Assembly (NCBI GenBank): GCA_003519585.1
Contig: DOWL01000109.1
Coordinates: forward strand, 44,451-59,146
Direction of reading: 5' to 3'
Source of the DNA: Nocardioides sp.
GTDB lineage: Bacteria > Actinomycetota > Actinomycetes > Propionibacteriales > Nocardioidaceae
DNA: 14,696 nt
The notes under the pieces were generated by a model, which searched no databases, was not told the origin of the DNA, and saw only the letters and a program-made list of their open reading frames with translations. Positions 1 through 9,352 of the stretch are shown piece after piece. Each line of letters opens with the position of its first letter. The stretch's first letter is position 1. The position numbers and the translations under genes are program-made.

Positions 1-458
1 GTGCTGACTCTCGACCGGGCGACGTACGACGCGATCGTCGCCCACGCCAAGCGCGACCACCCCGACGAGGCCTGCGGCATCGTCGCGGGACCTGAGGGCA
101 GCGACCGCGCCGAGCGGCTGGTGGAGATGGTCAATGCCGCGGGCAGCCCGACGTTCTACGAGTTCGACTCGACCGATCTGCTCCGGCTCTACCGCGAGAT
201 GGACGCCCGCGACGAGGAGCCCGTGGTCATCTACCACTCCCACACCGCGACGGAGGCCTACCCGAGCCGCACCGACATCGGCCTGGCCATGGAGCCGCGG
301 GCCCACTATGTGTTGGTGAGCACACGCGACTGTTTCGACGCGGATGGCGGGAACAACGACGGCCCCGTGGAGTTCAGGAGTTATCGGATCATCGACGACG
401 AGGTGACCGAGGAAGAGGTCTCCGTCGTCCCGTCACTACCCGCAAGGAGCACCACCTG

Positions 459-459
<1 letters not shown>
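1..459 (+). CDS. mec: Mec: JAMM/Mov34 metalloprotease that releases cysteine from CysO
   Basis: This 152-residue zinc metallopeptidase of the M67 (JAB1/MPN) family hydrolyses the CysO-cysteine adduct, freeing cysteine and regenerating CysO in the cytoplasm. The JAMM signature is complete: Glu23 in PDEACGIVAG, then H79-S-H81, Ser89 and Asp92 in the H-x-H-x7-S-x2-D arrangement. The stretch around VVIYHSHTATEAYPSRTD is nearly the same as I recall for M. tuberculosis Rv1334. The GTG start is base 1 of the window, and the protein beginning there has the expected family length, so the gene is probably complete, but its promoter and ribosome binding site lie outside. The stop overlaps the cysO start by one base, which implies translational coupling within a mec-cysO-cysM operon. 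A general Mov34 deubiquitinase-like role is unlikely given its partners. Confidence 0.93.
444..449 (+). promoter_or_regulatory. Shine-Dalgarno of cysO
   Basis: AAGGAG lies nine bases before the cysO ATG, inside the end of mec. It fixes the cysO start and supports independent initiation despite the 1-bp overlap of the two genes. Confidence 0.7.
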
Positions 460-2789
<2,330 letters not shown>

Positions 2790-2810
2790 CCCACCGGTCC
2801 GGGAGCCCAG

Positions 2811-3788
2811 TTGCGCGAGATCGTCGTCTTCAGCGGCAGCGCCCACCGGCCGTTCGCCACTGCGGTCTGCGACTCCCTCGGGGTCGAGTTGAGCTCGGTC
2901 CAGCTCACCCGGTTCAGCAACGACTGCCTCCAGGCCCAGCTCCAGGCGAACTGCCGCCAGCGCGACGTGTTCATCGTCCAGCCGCTGGTGCCCCCGACCC
3001 AGGAGCACCTGATGGAGCTCCTGCTGATGATCGACGCCGCCCGGGGCGCCTCGGCGGCGCAGATCACCGCGGTGATCCCTTACTACGCCTACGCGCGCTC
3101 GGACAAGAAGGACGCCTCGCGGCTCTCGATCGGCGGCCGGCTGGTCGCGGACATGCTCGTCGCGGCCGGCGCCAACCGGGTGATCACGATGACGCTGCAC
3201 GCGCCGCAGGTGCACGGCTTCTTCTCCGTCCCGGTCGACCACCTGACCGCGCTCGGCGTCCTCGCCGACCACTTCCTCGGGCAGGACCTCGACGAGGCCG
3301 TCGTGGTCTCGCCCGACTTCGGCAACGCCAAGACGGCGACCCAGTTCTCGCGGCTGCTCGGGCTCCCGGTCGCCGCTGGTTCGAAGAAGCGGCTGGCCGA
3401 CGACGAGGTCGTCATCGACGCGATCGTCGGTGACGTCGAAGGCAAGCGCGCGATCATCCTCGACGACGAGATCGCCACGGGAGGGTCGATCATCGAACTC
3501 CTCGAGCGGCTGGCAGAGCAGGGCTGTACGTCGGCCGCGGTCGCCTGCACGCACGGCCTGTTCGTCGGCAAGGCCATCGAGCGGCTCCGCGGCCACCCGC
3601 TGATCACCGAGGTGGTCACGACCGACACCGTGCCGGCGCCCGTGGGCTGGCCCGAACTCCGGATCCGCTCCGTGGCCGGCCTCTTCGGCGCCGCGATCGA
3701 GCGGATCCACGTCGGGGAATCGGTGAGCAGCCTGTTCGAGGGCGTCGACCCCGCCCACGGCCCTCCACAACCCCGGCTCTTCGACTGA
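2811..3788 (+). CDS. Divergent ribose-phosphate pyrophosphokinase (PRPP synthetase) paralogue
   Basis: This 325-residue protein of the Prs family would make PRPP from ribose 5-phosphate and ATP if active. Recognisable parts are YYAYARSDKKDASR (91-104, ATP-binding region), H130-A-P-Q in the TLHAPQVHGFF motif, VVSPDFGNAKTA (165-176), the flexible-loop lysines and arginine SKKR (191-194), and the PRPP loop LDDEIATGGS (217-226). Several usually fixed positions differ: the Asp before LHAPQ is Thr128, the PRPP loop has Ala222 where DTxGT has Asp, the SPDxGG motif has Asn172, and the N-terminal F-x-D-G-E is FSNDC. The TTG start has GGGAG five bases upstream and follows the DUF3152 stop by 21 bp. It is probably a second copy beside a canonical prs elsewhere. 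It may be a true PRPP synthetase, a related pyrophosphokinase, or a regulatory PRPP-synthetase-associated type. Confidence 0.85.
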   Translation: MREIVVFSGSAHRPFATAVCDSLGVELSSVQLTRFSNDCLQAQLQANCRQRDVFIVQPLVPPTQEHLMELLLMIDAARGASAAQITAVIPYYAYARSDKKDASRLSIGGRLVADMLVAAGANRVITMTLHAPQVHGFFSVPVDHLTALGVLADHFLGQDLDEAVVVSPDFGNAKTATQFSRLLGLPVAAGSKKRLADDEVVIDAIVGDVEGKRAIILDDEIATGGSIIELLERLAEQGCTSAAVACTHGLFVGKAIERLRGHPLITEVVTTDTVPAPVGWPELRIRSVAGLFGAAIERIHVGESVSSLFEGVDPAHGPPQPRLFD

Positions 3789-3847
3789 TCATCTCGGCAC
3801 GACCCGCTACCCCTGTGGACGAAATCCGGACGAATTGAGTGCTTCGC

Positions 3848-3998
3848 GACGCCGACCCGTCGTTACTCGTGCGGAGTAACGACGGGTCAGCGCGAAATTG
3901 TCGGTGACCCGTCGCTACTCGTGATGAGTAACGACGGGTCAGCGCGAAATTGTCGGTGACCCGTCGCTACTCGTGATGAGTAACGACGGGTCGGCGTC
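3848..3998. repeat. Tandem hairpin array: three 35-nt palindromes at 52-bp period inside a larger inverted repeat
   Basis: Three hairpins occupy 3854-3888, 3906-3940 and 3958-3992. Each has a 15-bp stem (GACCCGTCGTTACTC and its complement) and a 5-nt loop (GTGCG in the first, GTGAT in the others). The 17-base spacers (AGCGCGAAATTGTCGGT) at 3889-3905 and 3941-3957 are identical. Stem 1 is perfect; stems 2 and 3 carry a C in the left arm (GTCGCTACT), giving one mismatch. The outer edges GACGCC (3848-3853) and GGCGTC (3993-3998) are complementary and continue the first left arm and last right arm, so the whole array is also one large palindrome. It lies between prs-like and murI, both on the + strand. 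No U-tract follows, so it is not a textbook terminator, though it may stop or slow transcription, or be a REP/MITE-like element. Confidence 0.9.
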
Positions 3999-4058
3999 GT
4001 GGAGTCGCCTGAGAGCGCACGTGGGCGACGACACGGTGCGTGGAGGTCGTCCGGCGCC

Positions 4059-4064
4059 TACCCT
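4059..4064 (+). promoter_or_regulatory. -10 element for a leaderless murI transcript
   Basis: TACCCT fits the actinobacterial TAnnnT -10 pattern and ends eight bases before the GTG start of murI, which would place the transcription start at or next to the start codon. No convincing -35 is seen. It supports murI being transcribed separately from the prs-like gene across the hairpin array. Confidence 0.5.
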
Positions 4065-4072
4065 TGTCGGTC

Positions 4073-4879
4073 GTGCCAGCTGTTGACGCTCCCATCGGGA
4101 TCTTCGACTCCGGGTTCGGGGGGCTGACGGTGGCCCGGTCGGTGATCGACCAGCTGCCGCACGAGTCGGTGCACTACCTCGGCGACACCGCGCGCCAGCC
4201 GTACGGCGCCAAGCCGATCGCGGAGGTCCGGGAGTACGCCCTGGAGTGCCTCGACCACCTCTACGGGCAGGGCGTCAAGGCGCTCGTCATCGCCTGCAAC
4301 TCCGCCAGCGCGGCGATGCTGCGCGATGCGCGGGAGCGGTACGACGTACCGGTGGTCGAGGTGATCCTCCCCGCCACCCGCCGGGCGGTCGCGGCCAGCC
4401 GGACCGGCCGGATCGGGGTGATCTGCACCCGGGCGACCGCGGAGTCACTCGCCTACGAGGATGCCTTCGCGGCCGCCCCGCACGTCGAGCTGACCACTCA
4501 GCCCTGCCCGAGGTTCGTCGACTTCGTGGAGGCCGGGGTCACGGGCGGCGACGAGCTGCTCGACGTCGCACACAGCTACCTCGACCCGCTGACCAGCGCC
4601 GGCGTGAACACGCTGATCCTCGGCTGCACGCACTACCCACTCCTCACCGGCGTGATCTCCTACGTCATGGGTGACGGCGTCACCCTGGTCAGCAGCGCCG
4701 AGGAGTGCGCCAAGGACGTCTACCGGATGCTCACCAGCACCGGGCTGATGCGGCCCTCCGGCGAGCCGACGTACACCTTCGCCACCACCGGTGCTCCCGA
4801 GGAGTTCGAGACCATCGGCCGGCGGTTCCTCGGCGCCGAGATGATGGCGGCGAGCCAGTTCGCCGGCGGCCTGCGATGA
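4073..4879 (+). CDS. murI: Glutamate racemase
   Basis: This 268-residue cytoplasmic enzyme interconverts L- and D-glutamate, supplying D-glutamate for peptidoglycan. The cofactor-independent two-cysteine mechanism is visible: Cys75 in VIACNSASA and Cys185 in LGCTHYPLL. The N-terminal substrate motif [13 protein letters not shown] (Asp12, Ser13) and [10 protein letters not shown] (37-45) are also present. GTG 4073 gives the family-typical N-terminus and length; the frame is open 11 codons further to GTG 4040, but the -10 element TACCCT lies between, which argues against that start. The hydrolase gene begins 7 bp after the stop, so the two probably share a transcript, as murI and Rv1339 are adjacent in mycobacteria. 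Confidence 0.95.
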   Translation: MPAVDAPIGIFDSGFGGLTVARSVIDQLPHESVHYLGDTARQPYGAKPIAEVREYALECLDHLYGQGVKALVIACNSASAAMLRDARERYDVPVVEVILPATRRAVAASRTGRIGVICTRATAESLAYEDAFAAAPHVELTTQPCPRFVDFVEAGVTGGDELLDVAHSYLDPLTSAGVNTLILGCTHYPLLTGVISYVMGDGVTLVSSAEECAKDVYRMLTSTGLMRPSGEPTYTFATTGAPEEFETIGRRFLGAEMMAASQFAGGLR

Positions 4880-4886
4880 GGCGGCG

Positions 4887-5648
4887 ATGAGACTCACCGT
4901 GGTCGGATGCTCGGGCTCCTATCCCGGGCCGGACTCGCCTGCGTCGTGCTACCTCCTCGAGGCCGACCACGACGGGCGCACCTGGCGGGTGCTCATGGAC
5001 CTCGGCAGCGGCGCGCTCGGCGCGCTGCACCGGTACGTCGACCCGGTGTCGATCGACGCCGTGCTGATCAGCCACCTGCACGCCGACCACTGCCTCGACC
5101 TCTGCGGCTACTACGTGCTCCGCAAGTACCACCCGGACGGCCCCCGGCCGCGGCTCCCGGTCTACGGCCCGATCGGTACGGCGGGCCGGATGGCCCGCGC
5201 GTACGACCTGCCGGAGGACCCCGGCATGACCGTCGAGTTCGACTTCCGGAGCTGGGCGCCGGGCGAGCCGGTCCGGGTCGGCCCGTTCACCATCCAGCCG
5301 ATCCTCGTCGAACATCCCGTCGAGGCCTACGGGCTCCGGGTCTCCGCGGGCGGTGCGCTGGTCGCCTACACCGGTGACAGCGGCCGCTGCAGCCAGCTCG
5401 AGACGGTGGCCCGAGGCGCGGACCTGCTGCTGGCCGAGGCGTCGTTCCACGTCGACGCCGCCAACCCGCCCGGGATCCATCTCACCGGCACCGACTGCGG
5501 CCTGCTCGCCGAGGCCGCCGGTGTCAAGCAACTCGTGGTGACGCACGTGCCGCCGTGGTACGACGCGGAGGACATGCTGGCGGCCGCACGCGACGCGTGG
5601 AGCGGGCCCTCGGAGCTGGCGCGCGCGGGAGCCGTCTTCGACCTCTGA
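4887..5648 (+). CDS. Metallo-beta-lactamase-fold hydrolase, Rv1339-like (possible cyclic nucleotide phosphodiesterase)
   Basis: This is a 253-residue MBL-fold protein. The metal-binding H63-L-H65-A-D67-H68 motif is intact, followed by His143 (LVEHPVEAYG), Asp164 (YTGDSG) and His220 (VVTHVPPWY), the full ligand set of a binuclear zinc hydrolase in the RNase Z/phosphodiesterase branch. It occupies the position after murI that Rv1339 has in M. tuberculosis. Rv1339 has been reported as an atypical class II cAMP phosphodiesterase, so the same activity is a reasonable inference. It is too short and lacks the flexible-arm features needed to call it tRNase Z. The ATG follows murI by 7 bp, and the gene converges on the response regulator with only 6 bp between stops and no terminator hairpin. 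Confidence 0.85.
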   Translation: MRLTVVGCSGSYPGPDSPASCYLLEADHDGRTWRVLMDLGSGALGALHRYVDPVSIDAVLISHLHADHCLDLCGYYVLRKYHPDGPRPRLPVYGPIGTAGRMARAYDLPEDPGMTVEFDFRSWAPGEPVRVGPFTIQPILVEHPVEAYGLRVSAGGALVAYTGDSGRCSQLETVARGADLLLAEASFHVDAANPPGIHLTGTDCGLLAEAAGVKQLVVTHVPPWYDAEDMLAAARDAWSGPSELARAGAVFDL

Positions 5649-5654
5649 GCTGAC

Positions 5655-6314
5655 CTACAACAACCCCGCATCGTGCACGCAGATCGCGATCTGCACCCGG
5701 TTGGTCACGTGCAGCTTGTCGAAGAGCCGCGACACGTGCGCCTTGACGGTCGGGATCGACAGGTGGAGGGCTCGGGCGATCTCGGCATTGGTGAGGCCGC
5801 GGCCGACGGCCAGCGCGACGTCGTGCTCGCGATCGGTCAGCACGCCGAGCCGGGTCAGCGCCACCTGGGCGCGGTCGTCGCCGGAGTCGTCGCGGATCCG
5901 GTCGATGAGGGTGCGCGTCACCGAGGGGGAGAGCATCGGATCGCCGTCGGCGACGGCGCGGATCGCCTCGAGGATCTGGGGCGGGGGAGTGTCCTTGAGC
6001 AGGAACCCGTCCGCGCCGGCGGCGAGGGCACCCATCACATGGTCGTCGGCGTCGAAGGTCGTGAGCACGATGACCCGCGGCGGGTCCGGTCGGCCGTGCA
6101 GGGCCTGGGTCGCCTCGAGTCCGCTCATCCGCGGCATCCGGATGTCCATGAGCACGACCCCGGGGCGGACGCGGTCGACCATCTCGAGCGCCTCCTTGCC
6201 GTCGCCGGCCTCGCCCACCACTTCGAGATCTGGCTGTCCGCCCAGCATCAGCGCCAGCGCGGAGCGCACCAGCGGGTCGTCGTCCACCACCAGCAGCCGG
6301 ATCGGCGCGCTCAT
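5655..6314 (-). CDS. NarL/LuxR-family two-component response regulator
   Basis: This 219-residue transcription factor has an N-terminal receiver domain (about 5-122) with the acidic pair Asp11-Asp12, phosphoacceptor Asp57 in VLMDIRMP, Thr85 and Lys107 (LLKDTPPP). A LuxR-type helix-turn-helix follows at about 155-216 (LTDREHDVALAVGRGLTNAEIARAL...TVKAHVSRLFDKL). The ATG at 6314 sits on the stop of the kinase gene (ATGA overlap), which ties the pair together. An in-frame ATG three codons earlier is possible but would lie inside the kinase gene. The likely target is the divergently transcribed ABC exporter operon, since the two units share one intergenic region; this is inferred from layout, not from a seen binding site. 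Confidence 0.94.
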   Translation of the reverse strand: MSAPIRLLVVDDDPLVRSALALMLGGQPDLEVVGEAGDGKEALEMVDRVRPGVVLMDIRMPRMSGLEATQALHGRPDPPRVIVLTTFDADDHVMGALAAGADGFLLKDTPPPQILEAIRAVADGDPMLSPSVTRTLIDRIRDDSGDDRAQVALTRLGVLTDREHDVALAVGRGLTNAEIARALHLSIPTVKAHVSRLFDKLHVTNRVQIAICVHDAGLL

Positions 6315-7474
6315 GCCGCCCACGGGATCCAGCCGTGCAGCACGAAGGTGCTGCCTTCCCGGCGAGTCTCGAGCCGGCCACCGCGCAGCTGCGCGCGCTC
6401 GGCGAGGCCGACCAGGCCCAGCCCCGAACCGGGGGTGGCGGTGCCGAAGCCGAGCGGGTTGCGCATCGTCACGTCGAGACCGTCCTCGGGCGACCCGCTG
6501 AGCTCCACGGTGAGCAGGCTGCCGGGGGCGTGCTTGCGGGCGTTGGTGAACCCCTCCTGCACGATCCGGTAGAGCGTCCGCCCGACCGCGTCGGGCACGG
6601 GGTCCTGGGTCACCACATGGTCGTGGAAGTCGACGTTGAGGCCGCTCTCCCGCGCCTCGGTCACGAGCTCCCCGAGGTCGGCGTACGTCGGTTGGGGTGC
6701 GAGGGTCAGCTCGCCGTCGCCGTCGCGGAGCACCCCGAGTACGCCGCGGAGGTCAGTGAGCGCCTCGTGCGCCTTCTCCCGGATCACCGCTGCGCTGGTG
6801 TGGACCTCCTCGGGGGTGAGGTCTTCTCGGAACTCCAGCGCCCCGGCATGCATCGACACCTGCGAGATCCGGTGCGCGAGTACGTCGTGCATCTCGCGGG
6901 CGATCCTGGCCCGCTCGTTGGCCCGCGCCTGGGCCACTCGGAGCTCCTGCTCGGCCTCCGCCTGCTCGGCGCGGTGTCGCAGGGTCCACAGCAGTTCGCG
7001 GCGCGAGCCGATGTACATGCCCCACCCGAGCATCGCGGCCGTGGCCACGGCGTTGATGCTGAGCATCAGCCAGAACGGCTCCGGGTTGCTGCCCGGCTGC
7101 CAGGTCACGAAGAACTGGGCCGCGGCGAAGCCGACCGAGCCGACCAGAGCGATCTCGCGCCAGCGGCGGCGGGTCGCGACGGAGACGGATGCGAGCGCCG
7201 CGGGACCGCTCGCGATGGCCGAGCCGCCGGCCATCAGGCCCGCGGCCAATGCGACCGGCACCGGCCAGCGTCGGCGGAAGCCCATCACCAGGACGTAGGC
7301 GAGCACCCCGAGCGCGACGTCGAGCATCCACTGCGCCTCGGTCTGGTCGTCAACGAGGGGGAACCAGCCGACCGCGCTCAGCGTGAGAGTCAGGACCAGG
7401 CGCCAGATGTGGCCCCACACGCTGATCCGGGGCTGGTAGGCCTCCGGCTCGGGGCGGTCACAGTCCTCGGCCAC
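6311..7474 (-). CDS. DesK/LiaS-type sensor histidine kinase
   Basis: This 387-residue membrane kinase has about five hydrophobic segments in residues 22-156 with little periplasmic sequence, suggesting intramembrane sensing. A coiled linker with many Glu, Gln and Ala (about 160-188) leads to the HisKA_3 dimerisation helix, with phosphoacceptor His196 in IAREMHDVLAHRI. The ATPase domain has the N-box (EGFTNARKHA, Asn311) and the G-box GSGLGLVGL (349-357). The start is GTG at 7474. A TAGCCT -10 lies six bases upstream, so the mRNA may be leaderless. Its stop overlaps the response regulator start by four bases. Kinases of this class next to ABC exporters often respond to peptide or cell-envelope stress; the signal here is unknown. 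Confidence 0.92.
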   Translation of the reverse strand: MAEDCDRPEPEAYQPRISVWGHIWRLVLTLTLSAVGWFPLVDDQTEAQWMLDVALGVLAYVLVMGFRRRWPVPVALAAGLMAGGSAIASGPAALASVSVATRRRWREIALVGSVGFAAAQFFVTWQPGSNPEPFWLMLSINAVATAAMLGWGMYIGSRRELLWTLRHRAEQAEAEQELRVAQARANERARIAREMHDVLAHRISQVSMHAGALEFREDLTPEEVHTSAAVIREKAHEALTDLRGVLGVLRDGDGELTLAPQPTYADLGELVTEARESGLNVDFHDHVVTQDPVPDAVGRTLYRIVQEGFTNARKHAPGSLLTVELSGSPEDGLDVTMRNPLGFGTATPGSGLGLVGLAERAQLRGGRLETRREGSTFVLHGWIPWAA

Positions 7475-7480
7475 GCCCCC

Positions 7481-7486
7481 AGGCTA
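7481..7486 (-). promoter_or_regulatory. -10 element for the histidine kinase operon
   Basis: On the - strand this reads TAGCCT and ends six bases before the kinase GTG, placing transcription start at the start codon (leaderless). No strong -35 is visible; a short GCTCC-C-GGAGC palindrome (7496-7506) lies where one would be expected. Confidence 0.45.
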
Positions 7487-7592
7487 GGCGGAGGTGCTCC
7501 CGGAGCGCAGGGTGCGCGGGTCGCGACGTACCCCTTCTTTGGTCGGGCGGGACACGTGACATTTTGCCGATGCGACCGGGGGTGGTCTCGGG

Positions 7593-7598
7593 CAGGCT
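7593..7598 (+). promoter_or_regulatory. Possible -10 element for the ABC exporter operon
   Basis: CAGGCT resembles the TAnnnT consensus with a first-base change and ends six bases before ATG 7605, with no Shine-Dalgarno in between. This suggests a leaderless transcript. It is weaker than the other -10 candidates, as expected for a promoter needing an activator such as the divergent response regulator. The 130-bp intergenic region 7475-7604 shows no convincing operator dyad. Confidence 0.35.
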
Positions 7599-7604
7599 GT
7601 GTGC

Positions 7605-8555
7605 ATGATCAAAGTCGAAGGTCTCACTCGAAAGTACGGCGCCTTCACCGCCGTCGACGACGTCAGCTTCGTCTGCCAGCCCGGTCGCGTGACCGGGTTC
7701 CTCGGGCCCAACGGTGCCGGCAAGACGACGACCATGCGGGTCATGGTCGGGCTCACCCCGGCGACCAGCGGACGGGTCACGATCGGTGGCCACCTCTACC
7801 ACGACATCCCCAACCCCGGACTGCACGTCGGCGTCCTCCTCGACGCATCGGCCCAGCACGCCGGGCGCACCGGCCGCGAGATCCTCACCCTCGGCGCCAA
7901 GACCATGGGCCTGCCGGAGTCGCGGGTCGACGAGATGCTCGCCCTGGTCTCCCTCGACAAGACCGAGTCCAACCGCAGGCTGCGCAACTACTCCCTGGGC
8001 ATGAAGCAGCGCCTCGGCATCGCCCATGCGCTGCTCGGCGACCCCTCCGTGCTGATCCTCGACGAGCCGGCCAACGGCCTCGACCCGGCCGGCATCCGTT
8101 GGATGCGTGGCCTGCTCAAGTCGTACGCCGATCGTGGCGGCACCGTGCTGCTCTCCAGTCACCTGCTGCACGAGGTCGAGCAGATCGCCGACGAGATGAT
8201 CCTCATCGGCCGCGGCAAGATCGTCGCCAGCGGCACCAAGGACGAGTTGCTCGCCGGCGCCGAGCACAAGACCTCGCTGGTGACCGCGCTCGACAACGAA
8301 CTGCTCGCCAAGACGCTGCGCGACAGGGGCGTCACCGTCACGCCGGCCGGCAGCGGCCTGCGGGTCGACACGGCTCCGGTCGAGGTCGGCCGGGTCTCCG
8401 TCGAGCACGGCATCGTCCTCACGGACCTGCGGTCGGCCGACGGTGGCCTGGAGGACCTCTTCCTCTCGCTCACCGAGGACACCCAGCGCGACAACCTCTC
8501 CGCGGCCGGCGCGCCGGCGGCGGCCACGACGACCACCGAAGGAGCCAAGGCGTGA
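7605..8555 (+). CDS. ABC transporter ATP-binding protein (BcrA/CcmA-type exporter ATPase)
   Basis: This 316-residue ATPase powers the two following permeases. Walker A is GPNGAGKTT (34-42), the signature is YSLGMKQR (129-136), Walker B is LILDEPANGLDP (150-161, catalytic Glu154) and the H-loop is His186 in LLSSHLLHE. The usual Gln of the Q-loop region reads VLLDASAQH, as in many BcrA-like drug and peptide exporters. Residues after about 220 form a C-terminal extension ending in an Ala/Thr-rich tail. ATG 7605 gives the canonical MIKVEGLTRKYG start; a GTG two codons earlier overlaps the proposed -10. The stop overlaps the first permease GTG (GTGA). Substrate is unknown; antimicrobial peptide or lipid export is a guess from family and from the adjacent kinase. 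Confidence 0.93.
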   Translation: MIKVEGLTRKYGAFTAVDDVSFVCQPGRVTGFLGPNGAGKTTTMRVMVGLTPATSGRVTIGGHLYHDIPNPGLHVGVLLDASAQHAGRTGREILTLGAKTMGLPESRVDEMLALVSLDKTESNRRLRNYSLGMKQRLGIAHALLGDPSVLILDEPANGLDPAGIRWMRGLLKSYADRGGTVLLSSHLLHEVEQIADEMILIGRGKIVASGTKDELLAGAEHKTSLVTALDNELLAKTLRDRGVTVTPAGSGLRVDTAPVEVGRVSVEHGIVLTDLRSADGGLEDLFLSLTEDTQRDNLSAAGAPAAATTTTEGAKA

Positions 8556-9352
8556 GCGCCACCACCGCACCGATGTCCCTCGACCTCAGCGGGACCCAGC
8601 GGGTCCCGATGAGCCGACTGGCCAAGGTGGAGTTCCGCAAGTCCCTCGACACCCGCGCCGGCTTCTGGTTCACCCTCACGATCCTCGCCCTGGTCGCGGT
8701 GGTCATGGTCATCTACAGCTTCGCGGCCGACGACACAATGAAGGACTTCGCCGACTACCTGCCCATCGCCGGCGGCGTCCTCGGTTACTTCGTCCCGATC
8801 CTGATCATCATGCTGGTGACCAGCGAGGCCAGCCAGCGCAACGGCCTGGTGACCTTCACCCTCGAGCCACAGCGGTCGCGCGTCGTGATCGCCAAGTTCC
8901 TCGCCGGAGTGGGACTCGCGGTCTGCGTCATGATCGCCGGCTTCGTCCTCGCCGCCCTCGGCACGCTCCTCGGCACGGCCCTCGGCGGCACGGGCGAGTG
9001 GTCGGTCGACGGCAACCTGGTCTTCAACGGCTTCGTGCTCGCCAACCTGATCGGCGTCTTCATCGGCTTCGCCATCGCGATGCTCATCATGAACACCGCC
9101 GGCGCGATCGTCGGCTACTTCGCCTACAGCCTGATCCTGCCGATCGCGGTCGGCATCCTGAGCGCGCTCAGCAGCGGCTTCGAGAAGGTCGCGCCCTGGA
9201 TCGAGTTCAACACCGCGCAGATGCCGCTGTTCAGCGGTGACTACACGCCGACCGGCGAGGAGTGGGCGCAAATCCTGGTCTCGGGCACGATCTGGCTGAT
9301 CCTGCCCCTGGCCCTCGGCATCTGGCGGCTGCTGCGGATCGAGTTCAAGTGA
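8552..9352 (+). CDS. ABC-2-type transporter permease 1
   Basis: This 266-residue membrane protein has about six transmembrane segments (near 38-57, 74-91, 111-142, 158-184, 185-207 and 239-262) and a short cytoplasmic N-terminus. The segment LVTSEASQRNGLVTFTLEP followed by QRSRVVIAK (88-115) is typical of ABC-2 permeases, where it joins helix 2 to helix 3. I placed the start at GTG 8552, which overlaps the ATPase stop by four bases and has AAGGAG at 8539-8544; the frame stays open for about 2.2 kb upstream, but that is antisense to the kinase genes and has no family resemblance. It is homologous along its whole length to the next gene, so the transporter may be an ATPase dimer with a permease heterodimer. 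Confidence 0.9.
   Translation: MSATTAPMSLDLSGTQRVPMSRLAKVEFRKSLDTRAGFWFTLTILALVAVVMVIYSFAADDTMKDFADYLPIAGGVLGYFVPILIIMLVTSEASQRNGLVTFTLEPQRSRVVIAKFLAGVGLAVCVMIAGFVLAALGTLLGTALGGTGEWSVDGNLVFNGFVLANLIGVFIGFAIAMLIMNTAGAIVGYFAYSLILPIAVGILSALSSGFEKVAPWIEFNTAQMPLFSGDYTPTGEEWAQILVSGTIWLILPLALGIWRLLRIEFK

Noticed and set aside
3810..3822. CTGTGGACG, resembling a DnaA box
   Set aside because: It is a single imperfect match, with no cluster and no origin-type genes near it.
3854..3992. Possible CRISPR array
   Set aside because: The spacers between repeats are identical to each other and only 17 bases long, the repeats are long palindromes, and no cas gene is present. It is a tandem repeat.
7496..7506. 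GCTCC-C-GGAGC palindrome as the response-regulator binding site
   Set aside because: It is short and single, and such GC palindromes are frequent by chance in this DNA. There is not enough to call an operator.
6335..9352. A 1005-codon open frame on the + strand
   Set aside because: Its first 2.2 kb is antisense to the kinase and regulator genes and out of frame with the ABC ATPase, with no family features. Only the part from GTG 8552 is a real gene (permease 1).
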